The notes under the pieces were generated by a model, which made no database searches, was not told where the DNA came from, and worked only from the letters and a program-made list of their open reading frames with translations. The position numbers and the translations under genes are program-made. Source: Hyparrhenia diplandra (taxonomy: Eukaryota; Streptophyta; Magnoliopsida; Poales; Poaceae). From it: DNA of 64,000 nucleotides. This document shows positions 22,748 through 34,600 of the stretch, piece by piece; position 1 is the stretch's first letter, and each line of letters starts with the position of its first letter. The DNA lies in the NCBI GenBank assembly GCA_015847255.1, contig JADLZK010013189.1, positions 310,001 through 374,000 on the forward strand, given 5' to 3'.

Positions 22748-25700
22748 ATGGCTAGCCCTTCCTATTACCAACAAACTTCTCCGTCTGTTACCTCAGTGGT
22801 GCAGCACCTGGAGCATCGCTTCCAGATGTACGCGCATCAGCAGTATGGCAAAAACGAGCACACTATAGTGCTGCCGAAGGAGCTTCCGAATCATTTTGGT
22901 TCCACAAATGTTATCGACTGGGGTTTGCTCGATGCGCCCCGCATCGGGGCAACGGTTATTGGGCAGTTGCAGGGCGTGGCCATTGCTGCTGGGATAAGCA
23001 GCGAAGAATCCTGGTATACTTCCTTCAATTTGGTGTTCACCGATCAGAGGTTAGCTTTTCTTATTTCCTTGCTGTATATATCTTGTTGCACTTTTTTCCC
23101 TGTTTGTTCCATCTATCCTACTGCACCACCATTGTTGTCACCTCAAAAAAAAAAAAAAAAACTCTGCAGCGAAATCATAATTGACATACTACTTGTTCTC
23201 CTGCAGATTTAATTAGGTTTCAGTGAAAACCCTATGTTTGGCTCTAAGTCACTAAGATACCTATGTGTCTCGTGTGATTACAAACTTGCCTCAGGTTCAA
23301 GGGATCCATGTTTTTTGGTTTTGATTATTGGTGTTTCTCATATTTCTTTTTTATAAAAACGCTGATCTGGCTCACTATAGCAGCATAGTTTCTGAAAAAA
23401 ACGGTGTTGTTATTTTCCATAGCTAGCTATTTAAAACTGTGGGTGAAAACCATATTTTGCTCTTAGATACCTACATGTTTCGTGTGATGAAAAACTTGTC
23501 TCAGGTTCAAGGGATCCACACTCAGTGTCCAAGGTCCTCTCGGACCCCAAGGCTCCCAGACGAAGGTGCTTGGGCAGTTGTAGGTGGGACTGGAGAGTTT
23601 GCTTATGCACGAGGCACAGCCGCCTATAAAAGAGTTCAACACGACCCCGAGACTGGATTCATGATAGAGCTTAATATCCGTTTCAGCTGCCTCACCACCA
23701 CCCCAAAGCCGGCGGTGAGATCAATATACTTGTGATATGATGGAGTTAAATATTATATCTTCCGATCTGCTCCAACTAACATGTTGAATGCATCAACGAC
23801 AAAGCTAGTCTTGAAGTTTTTTACTGAGTGCAGCGCTGGCCTTACTTGCTGGCCGTAGCTGTGCCGTGGCTATTATTTCTAACATCGATCAGTACACACA
23901 GCACACAAACTTGCATTGCGCTATATCGATCAGCACTGGCACTGTACGTACGTCAGTACGTGTGCCATCTGCAGCCCTAGCTTCGTTCTCCCATGGCCAC
24001 CACTCCTGCTTGCACCCTCCAATTCACCCCTCCCAATAATTATAGATTTCCAACGGGCGGGCGGCCGCCCGACCTCGTGTTGTGCCGTGCCAGCCCAAGC
24101 CGTGCCGCCATGGCCCGTCGTGCCCTACGGGCTATGCCGCAGCGGGCTTCATGCCTGGGGGTCGGCCCCAGGCCCGCCCACGGGCTGGATTTTCGTGTCG
24201 TGCCAGCCCGCACAGCCCGGCGAGATATCAGCGGGCTGGGCCAGCCCACAGCCCGGTTTGCACAAAAAGAGAGAGGGAATGGAGAGCGTGGTCGCCACCG
24301 CCGCCACCTGGAAAAGGAGGGGCCGCTTGCTTGAAGCAAAGGAAGAGGAGGGGGCGCCGGCTTGTAGCGGAGGAGAGGCCGCCGTGTTCCGTGTCCGCTC
24401 TGCGCTTCGCCCCTAGGCGCCTCGGCGAAGGGAGCACGCCGCTCGGCCGTCGTCGTGTCGTCGAGCTCGTTTGCTGGCTCGGTGACTTCCCGGCTTGCCG
24501 CTGCACGAGAAGAGGGCGCTGGCTTGTAGCAGAGGAGAGGCCACTGGCTTGTAGCAGAGGAGAGGCCACTCGCGCGAGAAGAGGAAGCCGAGCGGCGAGC
24601 AGAGGGAAGCCAAGCGGTTGGGAAGGGATTGGGGAGGAGATAGGATCCGTGGAGTTAGGGTTTGCGTGTTAGTTTTTTTTTTTTTTTTTTTTTTTTGTAG
24701 GCCAAGTATAGATGGGCATCGGGCCGTGCCGTGCCGTGCCGGCACACCACCGTGCTGCGCGTCGTGCCAGCGTGCCGTGCCATAGGCGTGCTCTGTGCCG
24801 TGGGGCCGGCCCAGGCACGGCACGTCGTGCCATCGGGTCGCCTAAGAAGATGACATGTCGCCGTGCGGAGCGTGCCGGGGAGGACTCGGGGAGGAGGCCG
24901 CTGCGCCGAGCTCCCGGTACTGGCTACGGTGGGAGGAGGTCCGCGCTCGGCCGCTCGCCCTCGATCTGAATCAGGCTGGCGCGCGTGCGCCGTCGAGGGG
25001 AGGGCCGCCCTGTCGAGGAGGGGGGGCCGCGGGCGGCGGGGGCAGGAGAGGGCGGCGGGGCGGAGGGAGTAGGGAGGAGGCCGCCGTCGGGAGGAGCTGC
25101 CCGTGTCGAGGGCGACGCGACGGCGCGAGACAGAGTTACGATGCGAGCGGCTCGGTTTAATGCTCGGGGATGAGGGGAGAGAAGGGGACAGGTTGGCCTC
25201 AGTCGTTGCTTCTTTTTAGGCGCGGCCTCGGTCGTTGCTAAGCGGGCCTAGGGAATGCTCGTGGGCTTGCGGCACGAGGGCCGTCGGGCCGTGCACGGCG
25301 TGCGCCAGGCGGGGCCGGCGGCCCGGGCACGGCCTGGTGCCTCGGGCCGGGCCAGCACGGGCACGGCACAGGCCGGGCCGTGCGGGCTCGGGTCGGGCCC
25401 GATTACCGGGCCGCGGGCCGGGCTGGTGGGGTCCAGGCTGCATGCCCATATATAAGGCCAAGCCATGTGGGGATTGAAGCAGGCCAGGCCATGAGAATGG
25501 ATTAACAGGCCGGGCCTCCCCTTTCTTCCGTGCGGGCCGTGCCATGCCCGTGCTTGAGGGCGGCCCAAGCACTTGCTGCTGCCCGTGCGGGCGGGCGCGT
25601 GCTCGTGCGGGGCAAAATACCGTGCTTCGTGCGTGTCGTCGGGCCGTGGCGCATGGAAATCTATACCAATAATGCACCGACAGCAGGGTACTACAACTTA

Positions 25701-26399
25701 GAATTAATGAATAATATATTATAATAATCGACAGCTTCATTTGCTAATAGTTTGTAGTGATTGATTAAAAAAAACTGTTGTCAACTAATTCAATTAACTG
25801 ATTCGTGCAGAGTGCTGTAGCCACAAAGATTGGCATATGGGGTGGAAACGGAGGGCAGGCTCGAGACATCACTACGGAGCCACCAAAGCGCCTGGAGAGC
25901 ATCACCATCAGCAGCGGTGCGATTGTTGACTTCATTGCGTTTTCGTACTTTGATCAGTCTGGTCAGAAGCACACTGCAGGTCCATGGGGCGGTAATGGTG
26001 GAAATCGTACAACGGTAAGACCTAGGAATTCACAAGGTGGTTTGTTTCTGCCTAGCTACTCCTACATTCAAAAGCCAACAGAAATGGATCGGAATAAAAC
26101 AAGATCGATCGACATCTAATCTGACTATGTAAGCTATTCGATCTCCTCACACGCAGATTCAGCTCTCGGACTCTGAGTTCGTGAAAGAAGTTTCTGGAAC
26201 GTTCGCCGCATATGTGGGAAACCTTGTGGTCATAAGCTCAATTAAGATCGTCACCAACGTGAAGACGTACGGTCCTTTCGGCCAAGAGGACGGGACCTCG
26301 TTCATTGTAGCCTTGCCGGGCAACAGTGCTGTCGTCGGCTTCTTCGGGCGCAGCGGGAAGTTCCTGGATGCTATTGGTGTCTATGTGCATCCGCTCTGA
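22748..26399 (+). CDS. Dirigent-jacalin chimeric lectin, one frameshift
   Basis: There are four exons with GT-AG introns: 22748-23049, 23515-23714, 25811-26014 and 26157-26399. Exons 1-2 encode a dirigent domain (VIDWGLLDAPRIGATVIGQL, SWYTSFNLVFTD, then VVGGTGEFAYARGTAAYK). Exons 3-4 encode a jacalin-related lectin domain (IGIWGGNGG, GPWGGNGGN, VVGFFGRSGKFLDAIGVYV); the GG-N and F-G-R-S-G-K-F-L-D-A-I loops form the mannose-type sugar site in this family. Such fusions are known from grasses as stress- or jasmonate-induced lectins, usually without a signal peptide. The spliced length is 949 nt, one base too many: exon 2 changes frame between KGSTLSVQGPLG and GTGEF and meets a TAG. With that base ignored the protein would be 315 residues. 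It is therefore either a recent pseudogene or an assembly error. Intron 2 holds a hAT element. Confidence 0.85.
23228..23534 (+). repeat. Duplicated intron-1 end and exon-2 start
   Basis: A segment near 23228-23311 (AAAACCCTATGTTTGG ... CTCAGGTTCAAGGGATCCAT) recurs at 23445-23520 (AAAACCATATTTTGC ... CTCAGGTTCAAGGGATCCAC). The first copy carries the splice acceptor and the first 15-16 bases of exon 2, then runs into unrelated sequence. The second copy is the real exon 2. The gene thus has a decoy acceptor about 216 bp upstream of the used one. Confidence 0.75.
24041..25665. mobile_element. Non-autonomous hAT element in intron 2
   Basis: The termini are the perfect inverted repeat TATAGATTTCCA (24041-24052 and the complement at 25654-25665). 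CCAATAAT occurs on both flanks (24033-24040 and 25666-25673), an 8 bp target duplication that is the hAT signature. Both ends carry many short GGGCCGTGCC/GGCACGGCCC-type words, and the inner part is strongly GC-rich. A T-run at 24671-24696 may mark a nested piece. No transposase reading frame is present; GC-rich frames on both strands are unlikely to be genes. Confidence 0.85.
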
Positions 26400-26606
26400 A
26401 CGAACAGCAGCCATCAGCTACTTGCTCGATATATCGTGGTCTGATTTCATTCAGGCCGGCCTCCTCAGATCCTGTTTTATAAGTTTTAGCTCATGGAATA
26501 ATTAAGTCTAGAGGGTTGTCACCATTCATGCTGATGGTCCACCTCTCTGGCGTTGTGTGCTGCTGCTGGAGTACCGACTAGTACGTTCATGTGTTATTTT
26601 GTGTCT

Positions 26607-26612
26607 AATAAA
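26607..26612 (+). terminator. Polyadenylation signal of dirigent-jacalin gene
   Basis: AATAAA lies 208 bp after the stop codon, in an AT-rich setting with TGTGTTATTTTGTGTCTAATAAATAAG. It is the first canonical signal downstream of the gene. Confidence 0.55.
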
Positions 26613-27464
26613 TAAGAGTCTCGATGAGAGATTGTCCGAGGCTTCTGGCATCCGAAATTATACAGCTTGACACATACTGATCCCACAATATGTTTAGAGT
26701 GTACACATATCTGAAACCAGCAGCTGCAAGTTCCAATTATTCCGATCCTTTGGGGTATCTATGTTGTTTTTCTACGGACTCCATTCAGTGGTGTCAAAGT
26801 AACATTGCCAGAGATTAATTAACGTAACCATGGAACGATGGAGTACAACTTTTGATGTAACCATAGTGATGAGGACATCCTCCACTATTATCCGTTGGCA
26901 AAAACACAACAAAAAATGGGCCAAATGGCCCAGTTGTAGTCGTGGCGGCGACCGTGTGAGCCTCTGAATAATCCCATCTTACCTAACTTGGGAGGAGGAA
27001 GCCATCTTAAAAGGGGAGAGCCATCCTCCCCCCTATCAGACTAGTCTTGTTGGGTGATTGGATCTTTCCCCAAGTGGGGGGACTAGAGTGCGGTGAGGTT
27101 GATAAGTATTATGTTTATTTTAGCAATTTAGTAAATAGTGTAATGCATGTCTTAGACCTTAAAAAAGTTATGTTTAAACATAGAAAGATTGAGATTGTTT
27201 TGAGTACTACAAAATTGTTTTAGGTCATTTCTCCATCCACCTTCATATGAATTTTTTTTTTAAAAAAATATGAATTTCAAAATCATTAATTTCAAACAAA
27301 ATTTATTGGCCTTAAATAATTTGGAATGGCAAAAGTGGATAACTACAAATTTTCATATATCTCTTCGAGTACTACGTACAAAACCTATTTTTCTGAAAAA
27401 AAAAAGTCTACATTACATCCCTCAACTTTGCAAAAGTCCGCTTTTACTCTTTGAATCCCAAAAC
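26613..27464. other. Intergenic DNA downstream of the lectin gene
   Basis: No gene is visible. The last part (27395-27464) carries two close variants of the CCCTCAACTTT word that starts the palindrome, suggesting the palindromic element may begin near 27398. Confidence 0.45.
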
Positions 27465-28297
27465 AGGATGAAATGCCTCCCTCAACTTTTAAAATCGCTC
27501 ATCTTACCACCAAGGGCCTATTACAAGAAGTTTTAAAAGGCGGCTTTATTTTTTTATTTTTATTTATTTCGGTTAAATCTTTGAAAAATTATAGTACATT
27601 ATAGAAAAATTATAAATAGAAACTTAATTTGTTTTATATTCTACATGAGTAGATCTACACAGCGAACATACAATATGGTATGTTTTAGTATAAAAGTTTT
27701 GCTATAGCTTTAGATCTATGTTTTTTGATAATTAATTGAAATAATTCATAGTTGTGGTTTCTATGGGCTTGTCAAGTTTTTATGGTCGACTAATTATTAT
27801 ATGCTTCAATTGTAGTAAAATTTTTGTACAAAATGGATCATATATTACTTAGTTATAGATTTATTTAGCTTTACACTGCTTACATATAAATAAACCAATA
27901 ACTACGTTATATTTGATCCCATGAGTATGAATTTGTTTACCACAGTCCAAGCATATAATAATTAGTCAAAACTTCAACACAATTGGACCACACGAACTGT
28001 AGATATGAATTATTCCAATTAATGTCAAAAGAAGCATAGATCTAAAGCTACAACAAAAACTTTATACAAAAGCATACCTTATTACATTACATATTCAATG
28101 TGTATATATACTTATGTTAGAGTTCAAAAGATTAGAATTTCTATTTTATGATTTTTTCTACTGTGATTTTTTTCAAAGATTCAAATTTAAATAAATAGAA
28201 AAGATAAAAGCACCTTCAAAACCTCTTGTAATATGGCCAGGGTGGTAAGATGAATGGTTTTAAAAGTTAAGGGGCTGCTTTTTGTCTGGTTTTAGGG
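27465..28297. repeat. Long near-perfect palindrome (foldback element or MITE)
   Basis: The left arm from about 27465 (CAACTTTTAAAATCGCTCATC near 27484) reads outwards as the reverse complement of the right arm ending near 28297. Matching blocks include CATCTTACCACC, CTATTACAAGAAGTTTT, TAGCTTTAGATCTATG, GACTAATTATTATATGCTT and TTTATTTAGCTTTACACTGC. The arms are roughly 400 bp each with almost no spacer, and the centre is near 27870-27890. Some mismatches and small gaps show it is not brand new. No protein is encoded. A transcript through it would fold into one long hairpin. Confidence 0.8.
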
Positions 28298-28299
28298 AG

Positions 28300-28331
<32 letters not shown>

Positions 28332-28479
28332 GAGTGGAACGTACGCAAACTGCTTGGGCTTCAGCTATTGATCCAGTATTGTATTGGCAGGCCAGCCAGA
28401 GTGCAGCAGATTAGGCCGGCATGCATCATTCTCCCTGCGTTGCGTCCAGACCCTTCGGGCCTTACTTGAGATTCAGCAG

Positions 28480-29210
28480 GGGTTGGTCAATCTCCCCGGC
28501 CCACGCAGGGCATGCATGCTGCCCACGTCCGAGACGACGAAGCCCAGCCCAGTCTACCACGATCGACAACGTCGTGCACAGGTTGCGTTTCCGCCGAGAG
28601 TTGCTCTCGGCGCTGCGGTAGCGCGCGGTGGTGATCGGCGGCGCCGTAGGCTGCAGTGCGTCGCGCCGCGCACTCGGCGATGCATCACCAAGGGCAAGGC
28701 ACGCCATGAAGTCACCCATCGACGAGACGAGCGATCTCTAGGACCGCCTGACAACTTGTTTTGCCCCTATTATTTGCTATGGCCGTCATTAAAAATTGGT
28801 TTTGTAAATTTTCCCTTATTCAAATGTCACAAAATGGGATGTAGCTCAGATGGTAGAGCGCTCGCTTAGCATGCGAGAGGTACGGGGATCGATACCCCGC
28901 ATCTCCATCTTTTTCTTTTTTTTTTGTTGGGCTGGGCCAAATGTCATCTCCATCTTTTTCTTTTATTTTGTTTGTCATCTCCATCTTTTTTTTCTTTTAT
29001 TTTGTTGGGCTGGGCCAAATATCATGGCATGAAACACTTTGGGCTTTTGTTTTTTGTCCAGCCCAAATGTATTAGCACTCCACCTAAAGCCGGCCCACAT
29101 CAATATTATGAAAACGTACGTCTCCATTATGTGCACAAAAAGAAAGAGAATTTTCCCCTTCTATTTTCTTGTGGCAATGTTGAAACACTTTGAAGGACAA
29201 ATGAAGGCCC
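28480..29210 (+). repeat. tRNA-Ala-bearing duplicated segment, copy 1
   Basis: The part from about 28770 to 29150, including the tRNA and the downstream GGGCTGGGCCAAAT and GCCGGCCCACATCAATATTATG blocks, recurs on the minus strand at 38010-38560 and 40190-40560. The part 28480-28745 (CCCACGCAGGGCATGCATGC, GAGACGACGAAGCCCAG) recurs inverted at about 53640-53770. These are pieces of one family of segmental copies scattered over 25 kb. Confidence 0.75.
28835..28907 (+). tRNA. tRNA-Ala (AGC)
   Basis: The 73 nt sequence folds as a cloverleaf: D arm GCTCAGATGGTAGAGC, anticodon loop TTAGCAT with AGC at 28868-28870, T arm CGGGGATCGATACCCCG. A and B boxes are intact and a T-rich run follows (28911 on), suiting RNA polymerase III termination. 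The first base is T where plant tRNA-Ala has G, so position 1 does not pair with C72. It may be functional with a weakened acceptor stem, or a pseudogene. Confidence 0.85.
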
Positions 29211-31656
29211 TCAGCCCTCGTGCTACAACAAAGTATATGTGTCAATATATACTCAGTCAATTCTTGAATAAATCAACATATCAAGTTCTCCTAATTCAGC
29301 TTTTTTTTGTCATAGTTGAGTGCCATTATTTTTGTATAAATTTGGTTAAATATAGAAAAAATATTTTGCTTAGAAGTTTGATTTAGTGTATCTTTTGTGA
29401 ATCAGAAATTTGATTTAGTTATGGATGAAATGTTTACACAGTTTGTTTGTTTGGACAATATATACTGACCGACAATCCTTTGACGACGATCTTATATTAG
29501 ACATCGCAGAGAGCTGTAATATATTCATGTGTGGGGTACGCGCAGCACTGGAGCTTTGTGATTTTTCATTTCGTGGAGCTGAAATAAAGTACCACGATTA
29601 ATTAAATTATAAGGTAAAGCTATTAATTAAATTATCTATATTATAAGGGCACATCTAGGACTAATCTAAAGCCACCCAACGAAACGTCCCCTGAGGGTCT
29701 CAAACTTCGGGCACACCCCAATTTGCACACACAGAAAACCCCCAACCATCAAAATCAAGGCTCACCAAACATCTACGTCGGATTAAAGAGCTGAGATCAA
29801 AAGTGTGACCAATGTGTCTTACATCATCACCTCCGCCGCACCGTCACACCGTTCCCCACTCAGCCCTCCCGCACCAATCGACCAAGGTTCGATTCCTAGG
29901 TTTTCTTTTTTTTTTTTTCCACCGAAAAGTAAACATCATCCTCCCATCTCCCGACTCCCCACCCCACGGCTCACCTGTCCCGCGACTAGGGTGTCGCCGT
30001 CCCCACGGATCTTACCCAATGTCATTGGTGCCGCCGGTTGTCCATCTCCAGCTTGCGTGGGCGTCCCAGCCACCCGTAGTCCACGCTCGGCCGTTGGCCC
30101 ATGGCCACGGCTGGGGCGTGGCGGCTACGGCGCGGCCGAGCTGGGGAATCCATCCTCCACGGCGGTGCCCTCAAGAGGGACACGACGCCGCAAACGCCGT
30201 CACCACCGGCTCTAGACACTAGAGCTAGGTTTTCACCAGGAGGAGAGGTGCGGAACTAATGTCATGGTAAGAAGCCTTGATTGTCGATGCCTCCAACGAG
30301 GTAAACGGCGCTAAAGCGCCGGCGGCGCCGCACAGACTCGTGCAAGGCTTTCGCCACGCTCCCTAACCATGAACTATAGCGCACCTCGGAGACCGGGGGA
30401 GCGAGCCCCAAAGCTCCAAAACAGCAGGGACGACGACGGCAGACAAGTCATACCTCGCTAGTACTCGGACAACGCAGCCCCACCACTGGCAAGCCCGCCG
30501 CCAAACTGCGCCACGACGACACTGAGTACGGAAGGTGAATCGGAGCACGCTGCGCCCCACCGCCGGCATGCCCGCGGCCGAACTGCTCGCTTAGAACCAT
30601 CCTCCGCCGCCTGTACAATAGCAGCTGGTGCGTGGTCGTGTAACGCCCGAGGTAGGCCGGTAAGTCCATGCCGGCGCCGAGGTTGAGGGGCCGACGCGGG
30701 CCGACTAGAGCAGGGCCAACGGGTCGGGGCAGGGAGGGCGAGAGGCCCAGGCGCGGAGCGGCGTCCGCCCGCCAAGCACTCATGGCGCGCCGCCCAGAGG
30801 AGGGCAAGCGGCCGCCACTGACGGAAGGCGGCGTCCCTAAGGCGGACCCAGCGCCGACGAGGAGGTCTCGCCTGCGCCGCCAAGGCCGGGCCCAAAGATG
30901 AGCACCGGATCCATGGACGGGGAGCACGACAATGGCCCACCATGCCCATCACTGGCCACCCGAGGAGGCTCGGCCCGGTCGGCGCCATGGCCGACGGCAC
31001 GCCACCCGGCCACCGGCAGCACCCGGCTGCCGCAACACGGATCCAGGGTCAAAGGCACCGGATCTCGCCCCTTGAGGCCTGGATCCGCCGCGCTGTGCTC
31101 TCCGGCGACATCCCGCGCCAAAAATCACGAGGAAATAAAATGGGGAGGACGGGGAGGATGGGTGGGGGTGGCAGCCGGGCAAGGCATAGAGCCTCGCCGC
31201 GCCGCCGCCGGGGCCGCGCGGGCCTCCCGACAACAACTCCCTCGGGCGGCGTCGAGGACGGGCGGAGGGGGGGGGGGGGCGCGCGGCGGCGGCGCTGGTT
31301 CCACCCGATGCCGCCAAGAGAGAGGAGCGACGCAGACGCCGCAAGTTTTGTTTCTCCTGAGCTAGATTGTAAGCTTAATTTATTTTTTTTTTTACTTCTT
31401 TCTCCTTCGGAGTTATTTCAGCTCGTGTTGTTGTATGGCGGTAACAGCATGAATTAATTCAGATAAAAGCGCTTTGTGTCTGGCATCTTCTGTAGGAACT
31501 GTTTCGACGCTGCTGTGGTTGTTTTAGCAATACACAAGACCTCCTCCAACAACACAAGACAAGGCTGCCCGTGGTGCTCCCCCACAGTCCCCAACAAGTT
31601 GTCACTATTACATCGTCAATGTTTCATTTTGACACTATTACACCAACGCGCCTAAA
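29211..31656. other. Intergenic DNA with a GC-rich pocket
   Basis: 29211-29800 is AT-rich without genes. 29920-31350 is highly GC-rich, with overlapping frames on both strands (up to 180 codons) of Pro/Arg/Gly-rich composition and no recognisable motif. This composition alone produces such frames, and I do not call a gene. A run of about 14 G lies near 31267-31280. The pocket could be captured gene sequence in an unidentified transposon. Confidence 0.45.
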
Positions 31657-34600
31657 TTAAAGTCGCGCGTCCGCTGCAGCCAGGGAGTGGCAGCAATTCC
31701 TGAAGATGTCCATTGCTTGGGTGAACAGAGGGACGTAGGCGTCAATGCTCCCGTCGCCAGAGAAAGATGACATCATGAATATGACGCCCTCCGCCACCGG
31801 CGAGATATTTTTTTCGAAAGATCCGTTACCGGCTTTCATTGATAAGCGAGAGGAGTTTATTTACAAGGTTTGGTGCAAGGTGCACCTATTTTGCCTGACA
31901 AGCACAGCTTGCCTAGCCACCCCTAAGAGACTGCAGAAATTAAATTACATATGAACTATGGCTAGCAACAGACTGAAACGAAAGTCTATCTAAGAGGAAC
32001 TCTAAACCTTTGTTTCCAGCTCTGGACCACAATCTGGCTTCGTCAAAAATTGTTGTGACTACTTGCTCGGCTGTTTTTGAAACTCTGTTGAACACCCTAT
32101 TGTTCCTTTCCTTCCATAGCTCCCAAACAGTTAGCATTACCAGAGATTTGATCCCTTCTCTACAGCTATCTGCCCGAGTTTGCCAGATTGATGTACCAAG
32201 AGTTGAGATCGGCCATGTGCCCCCAATTATCTGGCTTCAAGGATCTTACTTTGAATCGATCGCCCACGTTGTTCCAGATTGATTTGGAGAAGTTGCACTC
32301 CTGGAAGATGTGCTTGATCGTCTCAAGTTTCTTTCACAGAGCTGACAGAAGTAATCATTCGGCCACTCCCTGAGGAGGAGTCTTGCAGCTGTCCAGATCC
32401 TGTTTTGCAGCATTAGCCAAGTGAAGAATCTACACTTCGGCGGTGCCTTGGTCTTCCATGTGGTGGGTGCAGCCGCAGCTGTCATCATCCCTAGGAACTG
32501 AATCTTATAAGCTGAGCTTGCAGTGTATTGACCATCCCGAGTATGCAACCAACGAATCTGATCATGTGTGTGAGGCTGAAGATGCAAGTGCTGTAGCTTG
32601 ATCCACAGTCGAACGTACTCCTCAATTACCCTTGGATGCATGTCATAATCAATATCCTTAATCCGGTTGTCGCGTCGGACAAAGCATCGAGACCGATCTA
32701 TTCTTTCTCTTCTTCGTGTTTGAACAAGGCCGGGAACAAGGATGCCGGGGCTTCGCCTTGCATCCAGCGAGACGACCAGAAATTGGCCGTTTTACCATCT
32801 CCAAGTGTTATATGAGTTGCAGCATTGAAAAGCGCCTCATCTGTCCTGTCAATAGGCAATTGAAGGCCTTTCCATGGTCGTTCGGCCGCGTCCCATGAAA
32901 ACCACAGCCATCTAAGCCGGAGAGCACGACTAAACCGCTCAAGGTCTATGATGCCAAGGCCGCCAAGGGCAGTAGGAATACAAACCTTTGGCCAGGCTAC
33001 CTTGCATTTTCCTCCAGTAAGGTCTTTATCCCCAGCCCAAAGAAATTTCCTGCTCAACTTGTCGAGCTCCTTGAAAAAATTCTTTGGAGCTTTGACCACT
33101 GTCAACAGATACACAGGCGAAGAGCGCGAGCACGGATCTCACTAATTCTCGGCGACCCGCAATGTTAACCGATGCGCCTGCCCGGCACCGCTACCTTTCC
33201 TTTGGCCCGGTCCAAGATGTACTGCAGGTGAACCATTTTGAGTCTGGATAGGATGAGAGGCAGCCCCAGGTATTTCATAGGGAATCCCACTCTTGGGCCT
33301 GAAAAATCCTGTAATACTTCATCCATGTACAGGCCGGCACATCTTATTGAAGCCACGGTACTCTTACGCATGTTTATCGTAAGCCCGATAGCTGCCCCAA
33401 AAGCGCCCATGATTGCCATTATATAGGAGATGTCTTGCTTGCTTGGGTTGCTGAAAATAATCACATCGTCTGCGTACATCGATAGTCTGAGAGAAGCGTG
33501 CCTACCCTTCAGCTTGGAGAGGAGACCTTGGTCAGTGGCCACCTTGAAAATTGTGTTGAGCACATCCATTGCTAGGATGAAGAGATATGGAGACAAGGGG
33601 TCGCCTTGTCTAAGCCCTCTGCGATGCATGATCTTCTCTCCAGGATTACCATTAAGGAGCACGGCTGAAGAAGAGGATCCAAGTATCCTTGAAAGCCAGT
33701 CAAGCCATCTTGTTGGGAACCCTCTTTTTCCAAGGAGCTCAAGCAGGTATTCCCAAGAGACAGAGTTGAAAGCTTTAGTGATGTCGGTTTGATCGGGCAT
33801 CTTTGGGGTCTTCGTGCGATGGTAATGTCTTGCGAGCCCTCGACATCTGAGAAAATTTTCCTGGATGCACCTCCTCTTGATGAAAGCACTCGCTCTTTGG
33901 AGATCAGGTTGTCCATGTTTGCACTTAGCCTGAGGGCCAGCACCTTAGCTAGGAGCTTAGCGAAGGAGTGTATGAGGCTGATTGGTTTGAAATCTCTTGG
34001 TTCCACTTTGCCACCTCTGTCTTGGGTATGAGCACGACTTGAGCTGTGTTTATATGCTCTCGAGCTCCAGTGTGATGTATGAATAGGGCATGGAAGGCAC
34101 TAAGAATGTCCCACTTAATGATGTCCCAACAAGATTTGTAGAAGTCATTGGTGAAGCCGTCCGGACCCGGTGCCTTCTCAGCTGGAAGGGCCAAAATTGC
34201 ATGGTGTATTTCTTGCTCTGTGAATGGCCTATCCAACTCGAAGTCCGGAAAGCCGCCGCAACTCGGCAGTTGTAGGTGGTGCCACCTTGGAAGGTCCTTC
34301 CTCTTCTTATCTTTTTTTCCCGCCAGTTCGGCAAAGAAATCCCGCAAGATCTCCTGTTTCTCAGTATGTTCCCATGCAAGTGTGCCGTGATATTTGGCAT
34401 GAAGAAGAACGGCGGGCCACCCCCAAAGTCAATGTCCTGGGAACGGAGCCCCAAGAGCTTTTCCACCTCGGCGTTCGGGCTCATCACCGTCTCCAGCGGG
34501 TCGGCCGTCGGCACCAGCCCTTCCTCCTCCACTACCCCGGGCTTGCGAAGTCTATGAAGGACTGAGGAATAGGCGTCGTCCATGGCGGCCACCTCCTTGG

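Noticed and set aside
24082..25740. Frames up to 196 codons inside intron 2
   Set aside because: They lie inside a non-autonomous hAT element with dense GC-rich short repeats and show no protein domain.
29870..29905. GGTTCGATTCC as a B box of another tRNA or SINE
   Set aside because: There is no matching A box at the right distance and no cloverleaf can be drawn.
30448..31457. Several frames of 90-180 codons on both strands
   Set aside because: The DNA is extremely GC-rich, the frames overlap on both strands, and the translations are Pro/Arg/Gly-rich without any motif, as expected by chance.
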